Below are positions 48,715 through 60,600 of a stretch of DNA of 64,000 nucleotides, piece by piece; position 1 is the first letter of the stretch; every line of letters begins with the position of its first letter. The notes beneath the pieces were generated by a model. It worked only from the letters and a program-made list of their open reading frames with translations, searched no databases and was not told the origin of the DNA. The DNA comes from Trichoplax sp. H2. Taxonomy: Eukaryota; Placozoa; Uniplacotomia; Trichoplacea. The translations under genes were made by a program, and so were the position numbers. The stretch lies in NCBI GenBank assembly GCA_003344405.1, contig NOWV01000180.1:96531-160530 (forward strand), read 5' to 3'.

Positions 48715-51440
48715 GATGCTCCATTTGGGATACAGTAATCCAAAATGACTGATACTGACGCCAGCGAGAGACGTTACTAATGCTGAAAAAATGCAACCCC
48801 TAAAAAACTCCAATACAATAAGTGATATGGTATAAAGATGCATAGACTCTGAAATCAGTCCATATTCTAACGATACCAGCAAGGCATTAAATTAACTTAA
48901 CCAGTGCAATGCATTGCAATGGGTACGTCTTTGGAGTGAAGAACGGGATTAAATCGATATATATGTATAGTATATAATTCATGTGTACTAGTTACCTTAT
49001 GAGTATCACTAATTGCGATATATCCGTACGTTTATAACAATAACATGTATATATATAGTATATAATTCAGGTATACTAGTTACCTTATGAGTATAACTAA
49101 TTGTGATATATCCGTATACTATCACCATATTAAGATGGAACACTGTAGCCTAACATAAAGTAGAGAAAATGGCTATTCAACACTGTGGGTTGGATTAGTA
49201 CTCACTCTACAATGTACATAAGAGTAGTTTACCATAAATCAGTATAGTTGCACCCATACATGAACTGTCTTCTTTTTCTAAACCCGAAATCATGCTAGCA
49301 TCCATTCAATACAACTCCTTGAGGTATCTTGCTAGCATCCATTCCAAAATGACTGATTGATACTGACGCCAGCAATAGACATTACTGATGCTGAATGCAA
49401 CACCTAAAATCTCCTATACAATAAGTGATATGATATAAAGATGCATAGACTCTGAAATCAGTCAATGTTAGAACGATACCAGTAAGGCATTAAATTAACT
49501 TAACCAGTGCAATGCATTGCAATGGGTACGTCTTTGGAGTGAAGAACGGGATTAAATCGATATATATGTATAGTATATAATTCATGTGTACTAGTTACCT
49601 TATGAGTATCACTAATTGCGATATATCCGTACGTTTATAACAATAACATGTATATATATAGTATATAATTCAGGTATACTAGTTACCTTATGAGTATAAC
49701 TAATTGTGATATATCCGTATACTATCACCATATTAAGATGGAACACTGTAGCCTAACATAAAGTAGAGAAAATGGCTATTCAACACTGTGGGTTGGATTA
49801 GTACTCACTCTACAATGTACATAAGAGTAGTTTACCATAAATCAGTATAGTTGCACCCATACATGAACTGTCTTCTTTTTCTAAACCCGAAATCATGCTA
49901 GCATCCATTCAATACAACTCCTTGAGGTATCTTGCTAGCATCCATTCCAAAATGACTGATTGATACTGACGCCAGCAATAGACATTACTGATGCTGAATG
50001 CAACACCTAAAATCTCCTATACAATAAGTGATATGATATAAAGATGCATAGACTCTGAAATCAGTCAATGTTAGAACGATACCAGTAAGGCATTAAATTA
50101 ACTTAACCAGTGCAATGCATTGCAATGGGTACGTCTTTGGAGTGAAGAACGGGATTAAATCGATATATTGTATAGTATATAATTCATGTGTACTAGTTAC
50201 CTTATGAGTATCACTTATTGCGATATATCCGTATAGAATACGTTTATAACAATAACACGTATATATATAGTATATAATTCATGTATACTAGTTACCTTAT
50301 GAGTATAACTAATTGTGATATATCCGTATAATGTACATAAGAGTAGTTTACCATAAATCAGTAAAGTTGCACTCATACATGAACTGTCTTCTTTTTCTAA
50401 ACCCGAAATCATGCTAGCATCCATTCAATACAACTCCTTGAGGTATCTTGCTAGCATCCATTCCAAAATGACTGATTGATACTGACGCCAGCAATAGACA
50501 TTACTGATGCTGAATGCAACACCTAAAATCTCCTATACAATAAGTGATATGATATAAAGATGCATAGACTCTGAAATCAGTCAATGTTAGAACGATACCA
50601 GTAAGGCATTAAATTAACTTAACCAGTGCAATGCATTGCAATGGGTACGTCTTTGGAGTGAAGAACGGGATTAAATCGATATATTGTATAGTATATAATT
50701 CATGTGTACTAGTTACCTTATGAGTATCACTTATTGCGATATATCCGTATAGAATACGTTTATAACAATAACACGTATATATATAGTATATAATTCATGT
50801 ATACTAGTTACCTTATGAGTATAACTAATTGTGATATATCCGTATAATGTACATAAGAGTAGTTTACCATAAATCAGTAAAGTTGCACTCATACATGAAC
50901 TGTCTTCTTTTTCTAAACCCGAAATCATGCTAGCATCCATTCAATACAACTCCTTGAGGTATCTTGCTAGCATCCATTCCAAAATGACTGATTGATACTG
51001 ACGCCAGCAATAGACATTACTGATGCTGAATGCAACACCTAAAATCTCCTATACAATAAGTGATATGATATAAAGATGCATAGACTCTGAAATCAGTCAA
51101 TGTTAGAACGATACCAGTAAGGCATTAAATTAACTTTCCAGTGCAATGCATTGCAATGGGTACGTCTTTGGAGTGAAGAACGGGATTAAATCGATATATA
51201 TATATAGTATATAATTCATGTGTACTAGTTACCTTATGAGTATAACTAATTGTGATATATCCGTATAGAATACGTGTATAACAATAACATGTATATATAT
51301 AGTATATAATTCATGTATACTAGTTACCTTATGAGTATAACTAATTGTGATATATCCGTATAGAATACGTGTATAACAATAACGTGTATATATATATGTA
51401 TAGCCTATATACAGTATACAGCATATAATTATGATTAATA
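48715..51440. repeat. Satellite-like tandem array, ~515-603 bp units
   Basis: A diagnostic 14-bp palindrome TGCAATGCATTGCA recurs in the word CAGTGCAATGCATTGC at 48902, 49505, 50108, 50624 and 51139, so spacings are 603, 603, 516 and 515 bp. Neighbouring units are nearly identical, pointing to recent amplification. The 603 and 516 bp forms differ by loss of an internal ~87 bp piece. A diverged partial unit lies at 48715-48900. Two identical 69-codon minus-strand frames (50215-50424, 50731-50940) are by-products of the repeat. A further copy follows the gap at 54079. Confidence 0.92.
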
Positions 51441-51639
51441 TCATTAAAACGTTGTACTACTACCACCATATTAAGATGTAACGCTGTAGCCTAACATAAA
51501 ATAGAGAAAACGGCTATTCAACACCGTGGCTTGCTTAAGTACTTACTCTACAATGCACATAAGAGTAGCTAACCTTAAATCACTGAAGTAGCGCGTATAC
51601 AAAAACAGTCTTCTTTTCTAACCACCGAAATACGCGGAG

Positions 51640-52340
51640 TTGCTGCTATACATCGTATATGGAAAAATTGCAGCAATTCGATATTAGCTATAAGATATAA
51701 TGTACATCATACAGTATTCTACTGGACTATTGATAAACTATCTATATCCGTAAGCACGCAGAATTGCTGCTACATTGCGTGTATGAAGCAACTCCATTCA
51801 TCAGCTATTAGCTATACCTGCAAAATGACAATGCGTATTGTATAGAACATACTACTAGACTATTGATAAACTATCAATATCCGTTATCACGCAGAATTGT
51901 TACTACACTACCTATATGAAACAACTGCAGTCATCAGATATTCACTATAAAATAGAACGTCCATCATACAACATTCTACTACAGTAGGCTATTTATAAAT
52001 TATCAATGTCTATAACCACACAGAGTTGCTATTACACTACGTGTATGAAATAACTGCAACCATTAGATATTAGCTGTAAAATATAACGTGCATCATACCG
52101 TCTAATATCCAACTAGACTATTTATAAAGGATCAATATCCGTAAGCATGCAAAACAGCCTCATATACGTACATATACGTAGTATATGAAGCAACTGCAGT
52201 CGTAAGATATTTAATGTAAAATAGAACGTGCATCATGACCCTAACCCTAACCCTAACCCAACATTCTACCAGATTATTTATAAATGTCAATATCCGTTAG
52301 TGAACAGAATTGCCACTATATGATGAAGCAATTGCGGTCG
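51640..52340. repeat. ~130 bp diverged tandem array
   Basis: Units share ATATCCGTAAGCACGCAGAATTG, then GTATGAAGCAACTGCA...CATCAGATATTA and ATTCTACTAGACTATT. Starts fall near 51743, 51876, 52004, 52131 and 52288. Copies are clearly diverged, so this array is older than its neighbour. The last unit carries the telomere-like insert. Confidence 0.8.
52238..52259. repeat. Interstitial telomeric repeat (CCCTAA)3
   Basis: 22 bp of perfect CCCTAA units, the complement of the animal telomere repeat TTAGGG, inside a unit of the ~130 bp array. Confidence 0.85.
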
Positions 52341-53245
52341 TCAGATATAAATCGTAAAATAGCATGCATATCGTATAATATCCTATTTGATGATTTACAA
52401 ATTGTTGAATATCTCTAGATATCTGGAATCGATATTATACTATGAAATAATTTCAGTCATCAAGTGATAGTTTTATTCATATGCGAATATAATCTCTATC
52501 ATAGTAGTATTTACATCAAACAACTTAATAATAATCAGCGATACCATTATGGCCATAGAATTACAAGTTAGAAAAAAATATTTTTCTTTTCATACTTAAT
52601 ATTTTTTACGCCTTTTTATTATTTGTTTTTATGTCATTGAAATCCTTCATTACAAAAAATTTCTATACAATGTAAAATCTTAATCCAACACAGAGATTGA
52701 CTAGAATATTAAATTTTACCAAGATTTCCAATCTTGAATTCGTCTTACTAATATTTTTAGCATGCTACTGAAATGTTCCAAGTCAAAGATTGATCCAATC
52801 TTGAATTAATTTGAAATTAATATAAACAGTATTATATTTAACTTTACCTGCAGAATAATAGAACCTGCTTCTCAGGTTAACATTGTAAAGGAACATTCGC
52901 AAATACGGCACATCATTGACGATGATATTATCAGTAGCTCTTCCATACACGAGAGACATTAAAATATCCATCTTACGATTAAATTATTCTTCCTCGCAAG
53001 ATAGAGAAGAGGTCTTCTCTATCTCTCGCACAGTATAACAGATAAGATATTAATCAGAAGATTGAACAATCCGCTAAAGATCGATTCAAGCAATAGAGAA
53101 TAGAATGAAGACATGTTATGTTCTATACAAACATGTGCTGTATAAATAAATTCTTATACTTACAATCTACATAACAAGTCTCAACATTATGGATTTGGTC
53201 GACTTATAGTAGGGCACAATTAAATAATTTTTTTCGATATAAAAA
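52341..53245. other. Non-coding, downstream of GPCR copy 1
   Basis: No exon recognised. Contains a perfect 12-bp-arm inverted repeat with a 2-bp loop at 52999-53024 (AGATAGAGAAGA-GG-TCTTCTCTATCT). Confidence 0.5.
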
Positions 53246-54058
53246 TTACTTCTTAATTGTTATGACTTGAACAATAGTACTTATTGCTTTAGAATTACGA
53301 AACATCCAAGCCGGTATATTCCGACGTAGAATAGCTCGAAAATGTTCATTACGAAATAAAATTATTAATGGATTAGCAATGCATGATATGTAGCTAAAAG
53401 AGATTACAATTAGTGCTTTTTTGGTAATATCGGGCCGGATAATAGGATCAAATGAATCAAGAATTGTACCAATAGCCATTGGAAAGTAAGACAGTTGACA
53501 TATTAATATAATTATCAATATTGTAACTGCTAATTTCATTTCTTTCCTTCTACGTAAATTTAGTAATCGATCTTGACCATTCATCATCGATTCGCCATCA
53601 GTAAAATCATTGGCATAGTTAAAATTGCTAATTCGTCGTTGACTGCGGAGAAATTCCCTATAAATGCGCCAGTAGCAAATTAATATTATTGTAAATGGAA
53701 TTACTTGAATAAGTAAGGTACGAACAATAAACATGACGATGTAGTCTATTCCAAGAGATAATTTGGTCAAGGGTAAGCATGTTCCATCATAATGATTGAA
53801 AATAAATTTACCCCACCATCCTAGTACTTGCGGTAATACCAATGGCAAGGGCAGTATCCAATTACAACAACACATAATGACAACATTTTTACCCGCAGAT
53901 ATTTTATATAATCGTATAGGCTTAACAACGGCTAGATAGCGAATGATAGCTAGTAAAGTCATGGAATAGATGTTTACAAGAGAGAAGTAAAGAGGTAGTC
54001 CAAACTTAAACCGGCATATGATAGAATTTTCCAAATGGATAGGCGTCTGACCTCGGTA
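53246..54058 (-). pseudogene. Truncated second copy of GPCR exon 2 (probable assembly duplicate)
   Basis: The block 53117-54058 repeats 54836-55777 at a constant offset of 1719 bp; the open frames shared by both are identical. Coding runs from just after TM2 to the stop and is cut by the N gap at 54059. No second first exon exists. Best read as the other haplotype of the same locus placed in tandem, not a paralogue. A very recent true duplication is the alternative. Confidence 0.8.
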
Positions 54059-54078
54059 NNNNNNNNNNNNNNNNNNNN
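54059..54078. other. Assembly gap (20 N)
   Basis: Twenty Ns interrupting the first GPCR exon copy. Confidence 1.
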
Positions 54079-54815
54079 AAGGCATTAAATTAACTTAACC
54101 AGTGCAATGCATTGCAATGGGTACGTCTTTGGAGTGAAGAACGGGATTAAATCGATATATATATAGTATATAATTCATGTATACTAGTTACCTTATGAGT
54201 ATAACTAATTGTGATATATCCGTATAGAATACGTGTATAACAATAACGTGTATATATATATATATATATATATAACCTATATACAGTATACAGCATATAT
54301 TTATGATTAATATCATTAAAACGTTGTACTACTATCACCATATTAAGATGTAACGCTGTAGCCTAACATAATGTAGAGAAAACGGCTATTCAACACTGTG
54401 GCTTGCTTATGGACTTACTCTACAATGCACATAAGAGTAGCTAACCTTAAATCACTGAAGTAGCGTGCATACAAAAACAGTCTTCTTTTTCTAACCACCG
54501 AAATACGCGGAGTTGCTGCTATACAGTACATCGTATATGGAAAAATTGCAGCAATTCGGTATTAGCTATAAGATATAATGTACATCATACAATATTCTAC
54601 TGGACTATTGATAAACTATCAATATCCGTAAGCACGCAGAATTGCTGCTACATTGCGTATATGAAGCAACTCCATTCATCAGCTATTAGCTATACCTGCA
54701 AAATGACAATGCGTATTGTATAGAACATACTACTAGACTATTGATAAACTATCAATATCCGTTAGCACGCAGAATTGTTATTACACTACCTATATGAAAC
54801 AACTGCAGTCATCAG
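54079..54815. repeat. Duplicate of 51119-51937 between two gaps
   Basis: Repeats the last satellite unit and the first part of the ~130 bp array, shorter by about 80 bp and with a longer TA run near 54250-54275. Bounded by N gaps on both sides, so it is probably an isolated contig of the alternative haplotype. Confidence 0.85.
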
Positions 54816-54835
54816 NNNNNNNNNNNNNNNNNNNN
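54816..54835. other. Assembly gap (20 N)
   Basis: Twenty Ns before the second GPCR exon copy. Confidence 1.
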
Positions 54836-54964
54836 TATGTTCTATACAAACATGTGCTGTATAAATAAATTCTTATACTTACAATCTACATAACAAGTCT
54901 CAACATTATGGATTTGGTCGACTTATAGTAGGGCACAATTAAATAATTTTTTTCGATATAAAAA

Positions 54965-56429
54965 TTACTTCTTAATTGTTATGACTTGAACAATAGTACT
55001 TATTGCTTTAGAATTACGAAACATCCAAGCCGGTATATTCCGACGTAGAATAGCTCGAAAATGTTCATTACGAAATAAAATTATTAATGGATTAGCAATG
55101 CATGATATGTAGCTAAAAGAGATTACAATTAGTGCTTTTTTGGTAATATCGGGCCGGATAATAGGATCAAATGAATCAAGAATTGTACCAATAGCCATTG
55201 GAAAGTAAGACAGTTGACATATTAATATAATTATCAATATTGTAACTGCTAATTTCATTTCTTTCCTTCTACGTAAATTTAGTAATCGATCTTGACCATT
55301 CATCATCGATTCGCCATCAGTAAAATCATTGGCATAGTTAAAATTGCTAATTCGTCGTTGACTGCGGAGAAATTCCCTATAAATGCGCCAGTAGCAAATT
55401 AATATTATTGTAAATGGAATTACTTGAATAAGTAAGGTACGAACAATAAACATGACGATGTAGTCTATTCCAAGAGATAATTTGGTCAAGGGTAAGCATG
55501 TTCCATCATAATGATTGAAAATAAATTTACCCCACCATCCTAGTACTTGCGGTAATACCAATGGCAAGGGCAGTATCCAATTACAACAACACATAATGAC
55601 AACATTTTTACCCGCAGATATTTTATATAATCGTATAGGCTTAACAACGGCTAGATAGCGAATGATAGCTAGTAAAGTCATGGAATAGATGTTTACAAGA
55701 GAGAAGTAAAGAGGTAGTCCAAACTTAAACCGGCATATGATAGAATTTTCCAAATGGATAGGCGTCTGACCTCGGTAAATTTTCAACGTTAATGGAAATA
55801 AGACAGCAAAGCTATATTTTTGGATCGGAATCGGTTTTAATGTCCGATTGATATGGAAGAGGATAAAAGCAGAGTTTACGATTAGATCGATTGAAAGGCA
55901 ATATACATATAAATGTGTAAATGATTTCTACTACCCGAAATAGTTATTATGTTGTATTGACTGATTTGGTAGATTAGCTTTATTCAAACTATTGAGTAGG
56001 CAATTCCTCTCAAAACTCCGATAAATAAGTTACTACTCCTGTCGATATATAGTCATTGTGGTAAGGAAATAATGCAGCGGAAAAACAAAAATTGTACTAC
56101 TACAATTATTAAGGAATCACAACTATAAAATGGCTGAAATTATATCCTAATATCGCATTTCGTATTTAATGTACAGTCTATTAAACAGAAGAAATTGCTT
56201 ACCTTGCTATGATGTATACTGCTTCAGATAACGCTAAATTTAATGTTAGCATATGATGTAGCCTCATATGGCTCCATTTCTTAACGGTGAATAGGCATAG
56301 AATTATATTCCCTAGTGAGCCAGCCACTAGAGCAATAAATTGAAAAATGATAAAACCTAACGCTCCAGCTTTGCTGCCATGATGTATATCATTGCTTTGC
56401 GATTCATTTAATATCCTTTCGATTATCAT
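54965..56429 (-). CDS. Divergent rhodopsin-class (class A) GPCR, 2 exons, 357 aa
   Basis: Seven-transmembrane receptor at the plasma membrane. Exon 1 56429-56203 and exon 2 55811-54965 (358 codons with stop), joined at YIIA-S-FAVLF inside TM2. TM1 carries GSLGN (Asn41, position 1.50). TM3 starts with Cys102 (IICRF) and ECL2 offers its partner in DGTCLP. The TM3 end reads IIRYLAVVKP. Intracellular loop 3 is Arg/Lys-rich (LLNLRRRKEMKLA). Departures from the class consensus: Glu69 where TM2 usually has Asp (2.50), IRY for DRY, no CWxP in TM6 (CQLSYFP), and NPLII for NPxxY. Helix 8 follows (RNEHFRAILRR). Ligand unknown; placozoans have many such orphan receptors (general knowledge). Two-exon structure and full length argue for a working gene. 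3' flank is within the duplicated block. Confidence 0.85.
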
Positions 56430-56899
56430 TTTCTGACTTAATGCTAAGCTTACTCGTATAAAGTAACTGATGTAGAGGTCTTATAGCACACTGATTTACA
56501 TAAGTAAATGACTTGCTTAATATATTATCGTTAAAAATGTCAATTTCACGGTGAGACTATAATGTAATTTTTATTGTACTTATAGGTATTAATATTTTCT
56601 TAATGTTTTCAATAACAAGAAAATAATTCATAGCATAATTGATCTGATTTAAGTATAATTAAAAGTAGAGAGCTACTTCTTAATTGACATCGGAGACAGA
56701 ATAGATAATTCATTTTTTTAACAACATATAATATAATGCACTGATTGATAAACGCGACAGAATGTCAACAAATGTATCACGACAGACTATAATTATTGTC
56801 TGACATTCATGTTATATTGACTTTCTGTCTTGCCAAGATATGTCTCATATCAATAATTTGATAACATTTTACTCTATTTTAAAACTTTAAAGAATAAAT
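56430..56899. other. 5' flank of the GPCR gene
   Basis: AT-rich, no exon recognised. Promoter by position only. Confidence 0.4.
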
Positions 56900-57660
56900 T
56901 GTTAACCTTACATGACAGTTCATTAACGCGCTCAATCCATTAGTAAATTGAAAGGTAGACAACTTAAAATTTAATATTTTAATGGGTAAATTGATAATCT
57001 TACTTATAAGTTCGCTAAGTTGACAGACTCATTTCATTAGTAAATGGAAGATAGACAACTTAAGATTTACTCTATTTTAATACTTCAAAGAATTAATTGT
57101 TAGTATTGCTTGTAAGTTCATTATCAGATTCATTCCATTAGTAAATAGATGATAGACAATTTAACATTTATTCCATTATAATACTTTAAAGAATAAATTG
57201 TTCATATTAGTTGTAAGTTCATAAACAAATTTAATTCGTTGCTAAATGACAGATAGACAACTCAAATTTTATTCTAATATAACCTTCCAAAAAGTAAAAC
57301 TATTAATATTACTTGTAAGTTTATAAAATCATTTCATTAGTAAATGGAAGATGCACAACTTAAGATTTATTCTAATATAATCTTCCAAAAAAATAAACTG
57401 TTAATATTACTTGTAAGTTCATTAACAAAATCATTTCATTAGTAAATGGAAGATGGACAACTTAAAATTTACTCCATTGTAATCTTTCAAAAAATGAATT
57501 TGTTAATATTACTTGTAAGTTCATTAACAATCATTTCATTGGCAAATGGAAGATGGACATGTTGAGATTGGCTCCATTATAATAATTCAAAGAATAAATT
57601 GTTAATATTACTTGTAAGTTCATGAACAAATTTATTTTATTGATAAATGGAAGATTGACA
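56900..57660. repeat. Minisatellite, about 8 diverged copies of ~100 bp
   Basis: Units contain ACTTGTAAGTTCATTAAC, then CATTTCATTAGTAAATGGAAGAT, GACAACTTAAAATTTA and AATAAATTGTTAATATT. The GTAAGTTCATT word or a variant falls near 56915, 57005, 57111, 57210, 57315, 57412, 57512 and 57615. Copies differ by substitutions and small indels, so the array is not recent. Confidence 0.88.
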
Positions 57661-60600
57661 TCTTCTAATGCGTCAACACGAACAGAAAAATATCATGTAG
57701 TAATAATTACAAGATCAACATCCGATGATTTTGTTTATTTTCCTCATTGGTGTAGTGAGAATGATATTCAATTACATCATGATAATTGATTATTTTAGTT
57801 CTGTCAGTCAGTCAGTAGAGAGATCTCAATGTTTCAAACAACAAGTTATCATTGTTTACGAAGGACTACCCTACTGAGAATGTTGAATATTACAACTCTA
57901 TTAGCATGTATCTGACCAATAGCATGCCAATGATTAAGATCAAGTGCATCAATAGCTTTTATGGATAATAGTTTTTAAAAACAGATGTAATTTGAAGCGA
58001 TCATTCTCACCACAGGTAATACTAGACAAACGTAAGACAAACATAAGCTATAATATATGCGTCTAGTAGACTCCAAGATCTGACTGTTTTACATTGATAG
58101 AGATACTGCTGAAGCGACTCCATAGTTCTGGTATACTTTCCAGAACGTAGTTTTATTCAGACTTTTAGAGTGTATCTAGCTCGTTCACTACTCCTATCTG
58201 CTTATTTTGTCGATTCTGCAAAATAGACGAAATTTTTATAGCTATTTTAGTGATATTTCTGTCTATGCAACAGAAGGGAGTTCGAGTCTAATAAGCAGGG
58301 GACCACATAAAATATTATGGGAACTTTTTTTTCAGCTTTATCCCTTCCAATTTACCACATTCCTATTCTAGCTATACTTCGAGTTAAATTTCTACTAGAT
58401 CGTATATCATCAACAAATTACCGTAATTACTAATGACATACCCCACAACATGAAAATAATCAAACTACTCTAAAATAAAGGCTCTAACTTAGGATCGCTA
58501 TTAATGACGTAAAAATGCTAATCTAAATTATAAAATTACTAGGGGTAAGGATCTACATGATATAATAGTCAGGCACAATATTAGAAGTATTGTTCAAAAT
58601 CGATTGATTAAAGATTGCTATTCGATTATAATTCGCATAATATTTTTAATATGCCTATAAAATTATAATTATATAAAATATGATAAATTCTCAATGGCTT
58701 ATTTAATCAGAAATAATGATTACTATTGAAGCTATACGGCGTAGGAGTACAAGATTAATCTTAAATTGCATTAAAAATGATAAGTAATTGTATTTTCAAT
58801 CTCGTAATAGCCATCTAATTAACTTCTACATATACAACTTATTGACTAGAGGGTCGGTAAACACAGTGATAGCATATCTCGCTCTATAAAATAACCTTGA
58901 AAAGAGCTTGCACATATATCGTAAGCATCCATTTATGATACGCTTTCATGTTATTATTTTTTATTAAAGTACATATGTTTTCCTATACTATATTTTGCTA
59001 AAAACTTTCAGTATTACTTAGTAATCTCCTTAATCATCGCATATATTAAAAATTTAATTTCATTTAATCTGCTTGTAATAAAATAGTTTGACTTTGCAGT
59101 ACTTATTATGAGTAAGTATATAAATATCATAAACTTTTAGGCTAATCATAAGAACTTATTATATTTTCTTCTATTACTTCATTTAATAGGTTTACGGTGG
59201 AACAAATTAATGACTTGTATAATATGGATTGATTGTCATGAGATACTATGATAAACTATCTCAACAATCGCACCACATTATGATTTAAATTTGATACCCT
59301 CGATTTAGAGTGCTGCAATTTTTGACCTTACAAATAATGAAAAGGCTACTCTAGTAGAGCAAGGATTTATAATCATCGCTGCTATTGACATACAAACTGA
59401 AACTATAATCAACAAATATTCAGCATCTATCATAGCCACAGTAGATTCATATTGGATTTCCATTTGGCAAAAGCTATCATTTCAACATTTTCATGACCTT
59501 TTCTCCTTACTATCACCTTAAAATGTTTCCACTTTGACTGGTGGCTCACGAAATAATGCCCTCCTTCTTTAAAAATATCGCGAATATATTAAATTTTGTT
59601 CGGACAGGAAATGCGACAATTTTTAATAGTCTCTGAGTTATCCAAGTTTTATCTAAACAACTAATATAAGAAAATACAACTATACAAGAAACTCTTTATG
59701 ATATCCTTGTTGTCTAGTGCAAATATTGAAGTATATTAAAAAAGTGATTTAGATTGTTAAATTGCAATCGAGAAATGGAGGACAAGGTTCTGAGTAAAAG
59801 GTGCTCTACTAGTCTATACAATAGATATTCATGCCGCCGATGATTTGTTTTGACTATAATTTTAAAAGATAAATAAAGTTTTCACAGACAGTGTCATTCA
59901 TAATTTAGTTCATTAATCATTCTTTCCAGAAAGCACAGTACTCGGTCTTTTACAGTAACTATCGTAAACAAGTGCAGCTAATTTTTGATTGAGCCAACAA
60001 TAAAAATTTTCCGAATGCGACTTGCTCATTAAATTAACAAAGGCGTTTTAAAATACGGAAGCTACGCAAATTTATTACAGATATTTATTTACTAAAGTCT
60101 TTCAATTCATTGATTTGAGAGTCTGTTTCTTGTTGATTCAATAACAGCTTTGATGAAGAAGATCGATAATAAAGTATATGCAGGAAATAGATAAAAATAC
60201 TGGTCATCAGCCGAAGTAAAAGTAGATGTGCCCAGGTTTAAATGAATAGTTATGACCTCTATCTTCATTGTTAACGTTGTGATATCGCTTGAAGATGAAT
60301 AAAAAAATGATAGATTAGTAGTAAAACAAAGTTTAAATATATGTATCTAGGTTTAAATGAATAATTACGATTTATAGTTCTTTCGCTAATGTATGATACT
60401 GTTTATTAAAGATGTACGCATAGAAAATGATAGAGTGATACAAAGATGATTTTAAACTGATCGATTCATTAGTGTAAACTAAACCATACTGATGAGCGAC
60501 ACTATCGGATTACTTATTTTTTAGTAGCATTTTTAATTTATATCATTACATTGGTTTATGATAGGGATCATAATACCATGTAGAAATGTTGATAAACTAT

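Noticed and set aside
50215-50940. Two identical 69-codon ORFs
   Set aside because: Both are the same segment of the satellite unit; the frame is broken in other units, so not coding.
52238-52259. True chromosome end
   Set aside because: Only about 3.5 repeats, flanked on both sides by ordinary sequence and genes.
53246-54058. A second, paralogous GPCR gene
   Set aside because: Same coding frame as 54965-55777, cut by a gap, no separate first exon. An assembly/haplotype duplicate is simpler.
58260-58310. Possible tRNA T-arm (AGTTCGAGTCTAAT)
   Set aside because: No A-box, acceptor stem or anticodon stem could be fitted around it.
59308-59522. 68-codon stop-free plus-strand stretch after a possible acceptor
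   Set aside because: No ATG, no family, and such stretches are expected many times by chance here.
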